Positions 55,519-63,494 of a stretch of DNA of 64,000 nucleotides are shown here, piece after piece; within the stretch, counting starts at the first letter, position 1; each line of letters opens with the position of its first letter. A program made the position numbers and the translations under genes. Below the pieces are notes generated by a model. That model did no database searches and was not told where the DNA came from. It was given only the letters and a program-made list of their open reading frames with translations. Source of the stretch: Flavobacterium sp. IB48 (GTDB taxonomy: Bacteria > Bacteroidota > Bacteroidia > Flavobacteriales > Flavobacteriaceae); assembly GCF_016405855.1 (NCBI RefSeq), contig NZ_JAEFCA010000004.1, forward strand, positions 220,075 through 284,074, written 5' to 3'.

Positions 55519-55550
55519 AAAAAAACCTTGCCGTTAAACAAGGTTTTTTT
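55519..55550 (-). terminator. Terminator after the DUF4198 gene
   Basis: AAAAACCTTG (55521-55530) pairs with CAAGGTTTTT around an eight-base loop, with A/T tails. It ends the DUF4198 message before the siderophore receptor gene. Confidence 0.88.
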
Positions 55551-55588
55551 AAATTGAAATTAAACTCTAAGAATGAAATTTTCTTAAA

Positions 55589-56314
55589 TTATTTTACTGC
55601 AATTTGGTATGTAGCCATTTTCCAGATTTCGTCGTATTTTTTACCGTTATGTTCACCTGCAGATTTTTCAGTATAAGCAAACTCAACCATATAATTTCCA
55701 GACCAGATAGGAGTAAAAGTGATTTCTCCTTTATCATTTGTCCATAATTCTTTTTCCCATCCGTTTGGAGCGATTACTTTAATTTTTTGAGATTTTGCAA
55801 TAGCTCCTTCATATAAAGCAGAGACGTTGATTACTGTATTTTTTTTCGCGATATCAGCATTTTCAGAGAATACGCTAATTTTATTATTGTTAGCTGTAGC
55901 GACATTTCCTGCAGATTTATTTCCAACAACTACAGTTGCACTAGAGTTATAATCTAATTTCATTGTCCCGTAGACGTCTCCAACTGTATGATGCATTACA
56001 ATGGTATAAACTCCGTCTTCTTCTGGTGTAAAGAATGCTTGGTATTTATTATCTAAAGCTTTTGCAGTCAGTTTTGTTTCTTTTTTTGAAGGAGAAATTA
56101 CTACCAATGAAAAATCTTTTAAATCAGAAAACCATTTATCAGCTTTTGTAATATCGTTATCAGAGAATTCTCCAAAATAAACAGAAATTTCTTGAGCTTT
56201 TCCTTTTGTTCCTGTTGCTTTAGTTTCGATCCAAAGAGCATGGGCAAAAAGCTGTGGTGCGGCAAAAAGCATTAGAAATAAAAAGCTTAATGTTTTTAAA
56301 GTATTTGATTTCAT
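55589..56314 (-). CDS. DUF4198 secreted metal-linked protein
   Basis: A 241-residue exported protein. The signal peptide ends ...LFA before HALWIE, so the mature protein starts with His, a position where related families (NikM-like, CopC) bind metal through the N-terminus. The rest is two beta-sandwich units (FTPEEDGVYTIVMHHTVGDV; YMVEFAYTEKSAGEHNGKKY). DUF4198 proteins are often encoded with TonB receptors and PepSY proteins. A Fur-like box and a TATGTTTG box precede it. Metal identity is inferred from the neighbours only. Confidence 0.85.
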   Translation of the reverse strand: MKSNTLKTLSFLFLMLFAAPQLFAHALWIETKATGTKGKAQEISVYFGEFSDNDITKADKWFSDLKDFSLVVISPSKKETKLTAKALDNKYQAFFTPEEDGVYTIVMHHTVGDVYGTMKLDYNSSATVVVGNKSAGNVATANNNKISVFSENADIAKKNTVINVSALYEGAIAKSQKIKVIAPNGWEKELWTNDKGEITFTPIWSGNYMVEFAYTEKSAGEHNGKKYDEIWKMATYQIAVK

Positions 56315-56350
56315 AAGATCAAGTTTAAATTATTAGAATGATATTTTTTA

Positions 56351-56379
56351 CAAACATAAGTCTTATTTAGAATAATTAA
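56351..56379 (-). promoter_or_regulatory. -7 box and Fur-like box of the DUF4198 gene
   Basis: On the minus strand TATGTTTG (56351-56358) matches the -7 consensus. TTATTTAGAATAATTAA (56363-56379) lies just upstream, in the spacer, and is the second copy of the shared iron-box motif. Confidence 0.55.
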
Positions 56380-56422
56380 AAATAAAAATCATAAAAAAGA
56401 CCAATAAATTAGGGAGAAAGTA

Positions 56423-57577
56423 CTAGCTGCTCGTTTTTTTCTTTTTTTTATTTCGTCCCCACCAAATTAAGAAGCCGGTTAGAGGTAAACTTGCAGCAAC
56501 TAGACTGGCAAAAAAAGCAAGAACTTTTCCTGGAAATCCGAGAATACTTCCAACATGCAGATCGTAATTTATAAATCTGAATTTCTCGCCATTATTTTTG
56601 TCTTTATAAGTGGTAACTTTAAGATTCTTTCCGCTGTATTGGTCAAATAACATTGATGTATCATCAAAACGATTTTCGTATCGAATAAATGTTTGAACAG
56701 TCGCCAAAGAATCATTTTCTGCAGGTGTAAATAAAAAGTAGCTTATGGCTTTAGGATGTGCTTTTAGAGTAGCATTATATATCTTATCAGTAGCACTGAT
56801 TGGAGTATATTTTGTAGTATCAGAAACGATTCTTTCTTCTTTGGCAAATGTTTTTCCGCCATTAAATAACCATTGAATTCCTTTATCGTAGCATTCAAAA
56901 GCCCATACTAATCCGGTTAAGGCAATGATCAAAGTGAAAATCATCATGTAAAATCCTAGAATATTATGCAAATCGTAGTTTTTACGTTTCCATTTTGTAG
57001 TGTTTTTCCATTGAAACCAAAAGCGTTGTTTTGCCGCACTTTTATTTTTAGGCCACCATAGAATTAAACCTGTAATTAAGGAAATTATGAATATAATGGT
57101 TGCTGTACCTGTAATAGGATCGCCAATTTTACTGTTTAAGCAAAGTGTTTGATGCAGCATTCGTACAAAAACAAAAAACTCAAAATTATAGTCTTCTATT
57201 TTTGTAACATTTCCTGTGTAGGGATCTAAGTAAACATAGTTTGTCTGATACTGATTCCAATACCAGATCGCATCTTTGTCCAATTCTTCATAAAACCAAG
57301 CAACAACAGTACGTCGATCATCACTAAATGTCCTGCATCCAGAAAATGTCTGCTTCGGATGGATCTTTTTGTTTGCTTCTTGCGCAATCGTTATTAAATG
57401 GCTAATAGGCAGTTTTTTATCTTTAACCTGATCGACATAATAATAGTCATGAATTATAGGACGCAGTTCTTCTTCAAAAACGTATAAACAGCCTGTAATT
57501 CCTAGTATAACTACGATAAGACCTGATGATAAACCTAGCCATAAATGTATTTTTAATAGTAGCTTTTTAAAAGTCAT
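56423..57577 (-). CDS. PepSY-associated membrane protein (ferric reductase-like)
   Basis: A 384-residue protein with four helices: KIHLWLGLSSGLIVVILGIT at the N-terminus, then near residues 161-182, 208-228 and at the C-terminus (VLAFFASLVAASLPLTGFLIWWGRNK). The N-terminal helix, the HLWLG segment and the periplasmic PepSY-type region match the PepSY_TM family, whose members include FpvG-type reductases that free iron from siderophores. Conserved His residues (H12, H143, H206) could bind haem. It follows receptor A after an 83-bp gap with a terminator, so it may be transcribed by read-through. Confidence 0.88.
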   Translation of the reverse strand: MTFKKLLLKIHLWLGLSSGLIVVILGITGCLYVFEEELRPIIHDYYYVDQVKDKKLPISHLITIAQEANKKIHPKQTFSGCRTFSDDRRTVVAWFYEELDKDAIWYWNQYQTNYVYLDPYTGNVTKIEDYNFEFFVFVRMLHQTLCLNSKIGDPITGTATIIFIISLITGLILWWPKNKSAAKQRFWFQWKNTTKWKRKNYDLHNILGFYMMIFTLIIALTGLVWAFECYDKGIQWLFNGGKTFAKEERIVSDTTKYTPISATDKIYNATLKAHPKAISYFLFTPAENDSLATVQTFIRYENRFDDTSMLFDQYSGKNLKVTTYKDKNNGEKFRFINYDLHVGSILGFPGKVLAFFASLVAASLPLTGFLIWWGRNKKKKKTSS

Positions 57578-57611
57578 TGTAAAAGGTTAAATAAGATAGG
57601 TGTTAAAATAG

Positions 57612-57644
57612 AAAACACCTCTGCAGATAGTACAGAGGTGTTTT
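57612..57644 (-). terminator. Terminator between receptor A and the PepSY gene
   Basis: AAAACACCTCTG (57612-57623) pairs exactly with 57633-57644 with a nine-base loop, flanked by T-runs on the minus strand. Confidence 0.88.
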
Positions 57645-57660
57645 TTGAAAATAAATGACC

Positions 57661-59967
57661 TTAGAATTTCAATGTTAGATTCACTAAGAAGTTTGACAAT
57701 GCTTGAGAATTTCCGTAAAAATCCCAATATCTTTCACTAGAAATGTTGTTGAATTTTAAACCAATTCTCCAAGTCGGTTGATCGTAAAAAACTGTTGCAT
57801 TTGCTGTTGTATAAGATGGCATGTAGAAAATATTGTCTTCAAATAGATAGCTTTTTCCAACATAATTTAACCCAAAACCAGCACCTAAACCTTTAACCGT
57901 ATTTTGCAAAGCATAAGTTGCCCAAAAGTTAGCTACATTTTTTGGAGCTCCAGGTGCTATTGCTCCTGACTCTTCGATGCGATTTTCATTGTATGCATAT
58001 CCTCCAATAATATTTAATCCGTTTATTGGATTGGCTATTAACTCAAAATCTAAACCTTTGCTTTTTTGAACTCCATCTTGAAATGCAAAACCATTTGAGT
58101 CGTATCGAATCGCATTATCAATAGTAATATTATAATAGCTTAAAGTGGCACTTAATTTTTTATTAAATGCTTCTGCTTTTATACCTGCTTCATATTGTAT
58201 AGCATAAACAGGATCTAAAATCAATTTTGTTGCATCTGGTTGTGTTGCGGGAGGTGAATTTTGGAATCCGTTCATATAATTTGCAAAAAGAGAAACTTGA
58301 TCTTTTACAACCTGATAAACCAAACCTAATTTTGGAGACCATGCAGTCTGGTTATAAGCTTCAGTACCTTCAACTTCTTTACGTTTATAATTGTCCATAC
58401 GTAAACTTAACATTGCAGATAATCTATCCGTAAAATTAACTACATCAGAAGCATAAATGCTAAAAGTCTGGTCGCCATCAGTAGGATAAGCAGTTTGTTT
58501 TAATGTTGCATCAACCGTTTTTCTTCTCATAGGATCAAAAGGCATTCTAACATCAACCGTATCAATATAAGCTGTAATTCCAGAAGAGAAGCTGTTTTTA
58601 TTAAAACTGTAATTTGCACCTACCAAAAGTTTATGTTTGATGCTTCCTGTTTTAAATTGACCGTTTATATTTTCCTGAATATTAGTGTAGTTATTGTAAA
58701 TAGGTCCCCAGTTACCAACTCTTCTCGCCGCTAAGTATGGAGTTAGCCAAAGAGTATAAGTTTGGTAGCTGCGTTCTACATTTTCTCCCATAAAAGAGAA
58801 TAGAGTAGTCGATTTCCAGTTTTCAGATATTTGATATTCTGCTTGAGCAAAAACTTTATTTGCCGAAGTTTTAGCGTCATTGTCATCATAAAATAGTGAT
58901 TTTCTGTAACCTACCATCAAATCTCCAGGATTTGTAATTCCTGATTTAGGATCGTATCTATGATAAGTACGTCTTGTGTTGTTTGAGCTAATATATTCTG
59001 CGTCAATATTGAAAGTAAGTTTATCACTTGCCTTGTAAGTCAAACTTGGCGTGAAGGCAAAAGTATTATTGAAACCAAAATCTAAGAAACTTTTTTCTCT
59101 GTTAACCGCTGCATTTAGTCGAAATAAAACACTTTTATCTTTCTTTAAAGGCGTATTGATATCTGCAGTAAAACGATTTAAGTTATAGCTTCCCATAGTA
59201 TAAGAAACTTCTGTGGCTGCGGTTTCAAAAGGTTTTTTAGTTACCAAGTTCACTACACCTCCAAAAGATGAAATAGTTGATCCAAATAAAGTTCCTGATG
59301 GACCTTTTAGAACTTCAATTCTTTCGACATTGGCAAGGTCTGTAGAAGAACGATTTGTAGCAGTTTCCATTCCGTTTCTAGCATTAATTCCTGTAGTAAA
59401 ACCTCTAAAAGTTACGCCAACTCCACCAGAAGGATAAGTAACAGGAACTGCGCCAGGAGAGTTTTGTACTGCACTTCTAACATCTACAGCAACTTGATCT
59501 AACAAAAGTTCTTTATGGATTACACTATATACTTGCGGATTTTCAAGATTTTTAAGAGGCATTCTGGCAACGTAGTCTGTTTTTTTAGACATAATGCTTT
59601 TCGGACTGCTAATAACAACTTCTTTTAATTCTTTATTAGAAACTTTTAGTTGTAAATTGACTGTTGAGGTTTCGTTTTCAGTAACTGTAATTTCAGTTTC
59701 TAGAGTTTCATAACCAGTTAAAGATACTTGTAATGTATAAGAATTGGCTTTTACTTTATTAAAATCAAAAGTACCATCATCATTAGAAACGGTGCCATAT
59801 TTTGTGTTTTTAAGAATAATATTTACTCCCGCCGCAGCGTCGCCGTCTGAGGTAGTTATGGTTCCTTTAATTTTTCCGTGATTTTGTTGAGCAAAAATTG
59901 ATAAGAACGAAAATAAAAAACTGATAGAAAATAGAAAACGCGAAGTTTTCAAACTGAGGTAATTCAT
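57661..59967 (-). CDS. TonB-dependent receptor with carboxypeptidase-like N-domain (siderophore type)
   Basis: A 768-residue outer-membrane receptor. Signal peptide (FLFSISFLFSFLSIFAQ), a carboxypeptidase-regulatory-like domain (residues about 30-108: GKIKGTITTSDGDAAAGVNI, YTLQVSLTGYETL), a plug domain (LKEVVISSPKSIMSKKTDYV, NSPGAVPVTYPSGGVGVTFRG, VLKGPSGTLFGSTISSFGGV), and a barrel ending NFLVNLTLKF. It probably imports a ferric siderophore. It has a clear -33/-7 promoter with a Fur-like box at the start region, and the PepSY gene lies downstream. The ligand cannot be predicted. Confidence 0.92.
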   Translation of the reverse strand: MNYLSLKTSRFLFSISFLFSFLSIFAQQNHGKIKGTITTSDGDAAAGVNIILKNTKYGTVSNDDGTFDFNKVKANSYTLQVSLTGYETLETEITVTENETSTVNLQLKVSNKELKEVVISSPKSIMSKKTDYVARMPLKNLENPQVYSVIHKELLLDQVAVDVRSAVQNSPGAVPVTYPSGGVGVTFRGFTTGINARNGMETATNRSSTDLANVERIEVLKGPSGTLFGSTISSFGGVVNLVTKKPFETAATEVSYTMGSYNLNRFTADINTPLKKDKSVLFRLNAAVNREKSFLDFGFNNTFAFTPSLTYKASDKLTFNIDAEYISSNNTRRTYHRYDPKSGITNPGDLMVGYRKSLFYDDNDAKTSANKVFAQAEYQISENWKSTTLFSFMGENVERSYQTYTLWLTPYLAARRVGNWGPIYNNYTNIQENINGQFKTGSIKHKLLVGANYSFNKNSFSSGITAYIDTVDVRMPFDPMRRKTVDATLKQTAYPTDGDQTFSIYASDVVNFTDRLSAMLSLRMDNYKRKEVEGTEAYNQTAWSPKLGLVYQVVKDQVSLFANYMNGFQNSPPATQPDATKLILDPVYAIQYEAGIKAEAFNKKLSATLSYYNITIDNAIRYDSNGFAFQDGVQKSKGLDFELIANPINGLNIIGGYAYNENRIEESGAIAPGAPKNVANFWATYALQNTVKGLGAGFGLNYVGKSYLFEDNIFYMPSYTTANATVFYDQPTWRIGLKFNNISSERYWDFYGNSQALSNFLVNLTLKF

Positions 59968-59998
59968 TGCTAATTTTTAATTGGTTTATAATTAAATT

Positions 59999-60015
59999 TT
60001 ATTTAGAATAAATAA
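59999..60015 (-). promoter_or_regulatory. Fur-like iron box (receptor A)
   Basis: TTATTTAGAATAAATAA is a perfect 7-3-7 inverted repeat just downstream of the -7 box. It is the most symmetrical of three related sites in this iron block. Confidence 0.6.
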
Positions 60016-60023
60016 AAACAATG

Positions 60024-60053
60024 CAAATGTAAAAATTAAAATAACTTTAACAA
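60024..60053 (-). promoter_or_regulatory. Promoter of receptor A (TTG-N19-TACATTTG)
   Basis: On the minus strand TTG (60051-60053) and TACATTTG (60024-60031) are 19 bp apart, an exact match to the Bacteroidota consensus. The leader is about 50 nt and holds the iron box. Confidence 0.75.
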
Positions 60054-60157
60054 TTTTTATTTCTGCCATTTGCAGGTTAAATTGTTAAATGTTTATTCTA
60101 GAGCGATTAATCAAAATTCTTATTCGAAATTGTGGTGGGATAAACTTTAAAAAGCCT

Positions 60158-60165
60158 TAATTTTG
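60158..60165 (+). promoter_or_regulatory. -7 box TAATTTTG of the MFS gene
   Basis: TAATTTTG fits TAnnTTTG, 19 bp before the ATG. The nearest TTG upstream is 25 bp away, longer than usual. Confidence 0.4.
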
Positions 60166-60184
60166 CTGTCTGAAAAATGACTTC

Positions 60185-61345
60185 ATGATTTTACCATTCT
60201 TTAAAAAGATTCAAAATACGCCTAGAGGATATCGTATTGCTAACACTGTTTTTTTCTTTCTATCAGGTTTCGGCTACTCTTCTTGGGTTTCAAGAATTCC
60301 ACATATACAAGCCCAATTGCATTTGTCTGAAGCCGAATTTGGAGCGGTTCTATTTGCTTTTCCGATCGGTTTAATGTTAACAATGCCTTTTACAGGAAAA
60401 CTATTGAATAAATACAGCAGCCGTTATATAATGCTTCTTGGAGCAGTTATGTTCAATGTTGCCCTTTCTTTGCCTGGTTTGGCAGCATTTGTCTGGCAAT
60501 TGGTAATTATACTTTTATTTTTTGGAGCTTCTCGTAATATTTTCAATTTATCAATAAATGCACAATCTCTTGAAGTTCAAAAATTGTATCCAAAGTCTAT
60601 TATAACACGTTTTCATGCGGTTTGGAGTATTGCAGTTTTCTCTGGAGCTGGTTTAGGATATGTAATGGTAACACAGCACATTGCACCGTCGCATCATTTA
60701 TTGGGAGTGAGTATTTTTATGCTTGCGCTTACGGCTTGTTTTTATCCAATGAGTATTCATAATGAGCCTGTTCCGGTTAAGAAGAAGTTTTTCTCGATGC
60801 CAGAAAAAAATCTAGTAAAATTTTCACTGATTTGCTTTGTTTCTATGGCTTGCGAAAACACCATGTACGATTGGAGTGGAATTTATTTCGAAAACATATT
60901 AAAAGCTTCTCCAAAATTAACCAGTGCCGCATTTGTATTTTTTGCTTCTGCAGTTACGTTAGGACGTATTTTTGGCGATTATGGTGTAATGAAATTTGGG
61001 ACTAAAAAAATCCTGCTTTACAGCGGAATCTTAATAACAGCTGGTTTCGGACTTTGTTTTATCCTCCCATATGCTTACCCAACTATTTTCGGTTACGTTT
61101 TAATCGGATTTGGGGTTTCTTGTGTAGTTCCGCTAGTGTTTAGCATTGCTGGAAGATCTTCAAATTTAAGTAGTGGTTCTGCCTTAACTTCAATATCAAC
61201 AATTGGTTATTTAGGATTTTTGCTGGTTCCGCCAATGGTTGGTTTTATTTCCGAATATCTAAGTATGAAATGGGCATTTCTTATTATGGCGCTTCTTGGA
61301 ATTCTAATGATTTTTATGGTGAATAAGATCGGGGAGAATGAATAA
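60185..61345 (+). CDS. MFS transporter
   Basis: A 386-residue permease with about 12 helices. Residues FFLSGFGYSSWVSRIPHIQAQL and GFGVSCVVPLVFSIAGRSSN are of the YbjJ/sugar-MFS type. The substrate is not determined. It is divergent from receptor A and separated by a 217-bp gap that holds both promoters. It might serve siderophore export, but the sequence does not show that. Its 3' end is convergent with the gene at 61403. Confidence 0.85.
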   Translation: MILPFFKKIQNTPRGYRIANTVFFFLSGFGYSSWVSRIPHIQAQLHLSEAEFGAVLFAFPIGLMLTMPFTGKLLNKYSSRYIMLLGAVMFNVALSLPGLAAFVWQLVIILLFFGASRNIFNLSINAQSLEVQKLYPKSIITRFHAVWSIAVFSGAGLGYVMVTQHIAPSHHLLGVSIFMLALTACFYPMSIHNEPVPVKKKFFSMPEKNLVKFSLICFVSMACENTMYDWSGIYFENILKASPKLTSAAFVFFASAVTLGRIFGDYGVMKFGTKKILLYSGILITAGFGLCFILPYAYPTIFGYVLIGFGVSCVVPLVFSIAGRSSNLSSGSALTSISTIGYLGFLLVPPMVGFISEYLSMKWAFLIMALLGILMIFMVNKIGENE

Positions 61346-61402
61346 TTTTTTTTAGGTACTAATATTCTAAGGTTTTTATATTTAGTTCTTTTTCCTTGAA
61401 AA

Positions 61403-61771
61403 TTAAGGGTATATATATCGTACAATTTCTAGCTTTTTGGCATCGTAAAAATAACCATCATTAGCAAATTCATTTACCAAATCAATTTTATAGTTTTCAT
61501 TAATATGATTCAGGATTTGCAAGAAAGAAAGCAAAGTCTTTCTGGTAGAGCTGCAATTAACATAGAATAGTTCTTTTTCGACTTGATTTTCTATGCAATA
61601 AAGCCTAAAATCAAACGTGGTGTACATTGATTTTTCTATTCGATTGTATTTAAAAATAAAAGAAGTAATTCCGCTTTCAATTAAGTGGATTAAAAAAGCT
61701 CTAGTTTCATTGTGCTTGCTGTAGCCATTCCATAATTCACTCCCAATAGTATTTAATTTTATGTCTGACAT
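61403..61771 (-). CDS. Hypothetical protein
   Basis: A 122-residue protein I do not recognise. It is soluble and mixed alpha/beta (GSELWNGYSKHNETRAFLIH, LYCIENQVEKELFYVNC, LLSFLQILNHINENYKI). No signal peptide or catalytic motif is visible. It overlaps the preceding minus-strand gene by 35 bp, so the two are probably made together. The ATG at 61771 lies inside that gene. Confidence 0.55.
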   Translation of the reverse strand: MSDIKLNTIGSELWNGYSKHNETRAFLIHLIESGITSFIFKYNRIEKSMYTTFDFRLYCIENQVEKELFYVNCSSTRKTLLSFLQILNHINENYKIDLVNEFANDGYFYDAKKLEIVRYIYP

Positions 61772-62087
61772 CAGATGGTTTTTTGGGATTGATGTATAAT
61801 GCTATTTTGCGATTGAAATTATAAGTTGCAAACGTTATCGGAAGCTTACCCTCATAAATATATTTTTTATCATTAAAAGTATATTCTATAATTGGCACAA
61901 AGTAAGTAGGTGATACTTCTGGATTGCTTGGACTTCCTGTAGCATCGCGCCATTTTATCCTTTCTTCAAAGCGAACTATTTTGCTTTCAAGAGGTATAAA
62001 TGATTTTGGAATAATTGAATACTTTATATACAAAAAGAGATTCACTACGATAATAATACCGAAAAAAGAAAGGACGATTGTAAACAT
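61737..62087 (-). CDS. Small membrane-anchored protein, DUF3592-like
   Basis: A 116-residue protein with one N-terminal helix (VLSFFGIIIVVNLFLYIKY) and a beta domain (VPIIEYTFNDKKYIYEGKLP, IALYINPKKPSDV) similar to DUF3592 proteins. Its 3' end overlaps the next gene by 35 bp. The function is unknown. It starts 12 bp after the DUF6265 gene stop. Confidence 0.6.
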   Translation of the reverse strand: MFTIVLSFFGIIIVVNLFLYIKYSIIPKSFIPLESKIVRFEERIKWRDATGSPSNPEVSPTYFVPIIEYTFNDKKYIYEGKLPITFATYNFNRKIALYINPKKPSDVRHKIKYYWE

Positions 62088-62098
62088 TCAAAAAACAA

Positions 62099-62602
62099 TT
62101 ATTTCTTTGCCATAACAAATCTTTCAGTATTGGGTTTGCCATTTTTCAGTCCTGAAATTTCTGCGATTAAGGAGTCTTTTTCTACCAGATTGTAAATGAT
62201 TTTATTCGGATAATCGTGTTTTGGGTTTTCAAAAGTTATTTGATTATCTGTCGTTGAGGTCATTTTAAAGCTAACAGGCAATTCTTTATTCTGACCAGGA
62301 ACTGTTACTATGTAAGACAATTTTCCATTGGTTTCTTCAAGACGAACATGTTCTGAAAAAACGGTGTCGTTTTGTCCCACCACAAAATAAGATTCTCCTA
62401 AATAAACCGAATCATTTTCTTTTTTCCAGCGTTCGGTAAGTTCGCCTTCAGCCGATTTATTTCCCCATTCTCCAATAAACCATTCTGCTTTTGCAAGTTT
62501 AGGGTAGGTTTTTACAGGAGTTTCGGTTTTGACTTCTTTTTTGCAAGAAGAGAAAATTACTAAAGTTATAAGTGTCGGAAATAAAATGCTGTTTAATTTC
62601 AT
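62099..62602 (-). CDS. DUF6265-type lipoprotein, copy 1
   Basis: A 167-residue lipoprotein (lipobox in VIFSSCKKE). The mature domain has AEWFIGEWGNKSAEGELTER, TVPGQNKELPVSFKM, ENPKHDYPNKIIYNL and AEISGLKNGKP. The downstream-related copy at 62668 is about half identical, so it is a tandem duplicate. The FENPKHDYP motif is shared. The family is a lipocalin-like domain of unknown function. Confidence 0.82.
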   Translation of the reverse strand: MKLNSILFPTLITLVIFSSCKKEVKTETPVKTYPKLAKAEWFIGEWGNKSAEGELTERWKKENDSVYLGESYFVVGQNDTVFSEHVRLEETNGKLSYIVTVPGQNKELPVSFKMTSTTDNQITFENPKHDYPNKIIYNLVEKDSLIAEISGLKNGKPNTERFVMAKK

Positions 62603-62667
62603 GATTCATTGTGTTTTATAATTTTAGTAAGAGGAAAACTATCGGTAGGTTTTAGCCCAAATTCATT

Positions 62668-63144
62668 TTATTTCTTCGTCATAACAAACTTCTCAGAACT
62701 CGGTTTTCCATTCAAATTTCCAGAAATCTCTGCCGTCAAAGTATTGTTCGTGCCTTTTGTATAAGTAATTTTTTGAGGATAATCGTGTTTCGGATTTTCG
62801 AAAACAAATTGTTTATCCGATTCAGAAGTAGAAGGGAAGAAAACAGGCTGATCTTCGTTTTGACCTTTTACTGTTGCTTTGTAAGTCAGTGTTTCGCCAA
62901 TTTGCGCCAAAACAATAGTTTCAAAATGAAGCGTGTCTTTTCCTTTAATAAAGTAAGAAGAAGCGCTAAAAGTACTGTCGTTTAACTTTTGCCAGTTTTC
63001 GGACAAAACACCTTCTGGAGAAGTATTTTCCCAATTCCCGATTAACCAGTCGGCTTTTTTGATTTTGTCTTTTTCAATGGTTTCTTTTTTTTGGCAAGAA
63101 ACCGAAGCTATTACAAGAGCTAAAAGAGTAATTTTCTGAAACAT
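62668..63144 (-). CDS. DUF6265-type lipoprotein, copy 2
   Basis: A 158-residue lipoprotein (ITLLALVIASVSCQKKE). It shares ADWLIGNWENTSPEGVLSEN, TVKGQNEDQPVFF, ENPKHDYPQKITY and AEISGNLNGKPSSEKFVM with the copy at 62099. I start at ATG 63144, which places the lipobox Cys at residue 17; the in-frame ATG at 63195 would add residues inconsistent with a signal. The gap on its left is 65 bp. Confidence 0.82.
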   Translation of the reverse strand: MFQKITLLALVIASVSCQKKETIEKDKIKKADWLIGNWENTSPEGVLSENWQKLNDSTFSASSYFIKGKDTLHFETIVLAQIGETLTYKATVKGQNEDQPVFFPSTSESDKQFVFENPKHDYPQKITYTKGTNNTLTAEISGNLNGKPSSEKFVMTKK

Positions 63145-63231
63145 ATTTATAAGGTTTTTGATAGCACTAATGTATGAAAAAAATGTTTGCCACAAATTTC
63201 ACGAATTCTGGCGAATTTCTTTTTTTATATC

Positions 63232-63415
63232 TGCCACAGATTAAAAGGATTAAAATGATTTTGTCTCACGTAGATTTAGCAGATTCAGCAGATTTATTTT
63301 ATACTCTACATTATAAAAATCTGTAAAATCTGCTAAATCTGCGGGAAAAAATTTGTGCAATTATTGGTAAAATACACAGAGTAAAGAATCATTTTAATCA
63401 TTTTAATCTGTGGCA
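63232..63415. repeat. Long inverted repeat, GCCACAGATTAAAAGG family
   Basis: Arms 63232-63260 and 63387-63415 are reverse complements with one mismatch in 29 bases. A second nested inverted pair (GATTTAGCAGATTCAGCAG against ATCTGCTAAATCTGC) lies inside. The left arm's first 21 bases recur exactly at 3118-3138. The whole gap 63145-63494 has no gene. Confidence 0.85.
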
Positions 63416-63446
63416 AATAATATAAACACAGTAATTTTCAAAAAAT

Positions 63447-63486
63447 AATTCGTGGAAATTCGTGGAAATTCGTGGAAATTCGTGGC
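63447..63486. repeat. Four tandem 10-bp repeats AATTCGTGGA
   Basis: Three exact copies of AATTCGTGGA and a fourth ending in C. AATTCGTGG also occurs in the hairpin at 23499-23517. Confidence 0.9.
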
Positions 63487-63494
63487 AAAAAAAA

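Noticed and set aside
63145..63195. Upstream ATG of the second DUF6265 lipoprotein
   Set aside because: It would put 17 residues before a lipoprotein signal. ATG 63144 gives the correct signal length.
63232..63486. CRISPR array or phage attachment site
   Set aside because: Repeats are contiguous or inverted with no unique spacers of constant length and no cas genes. No integrase is nearby.
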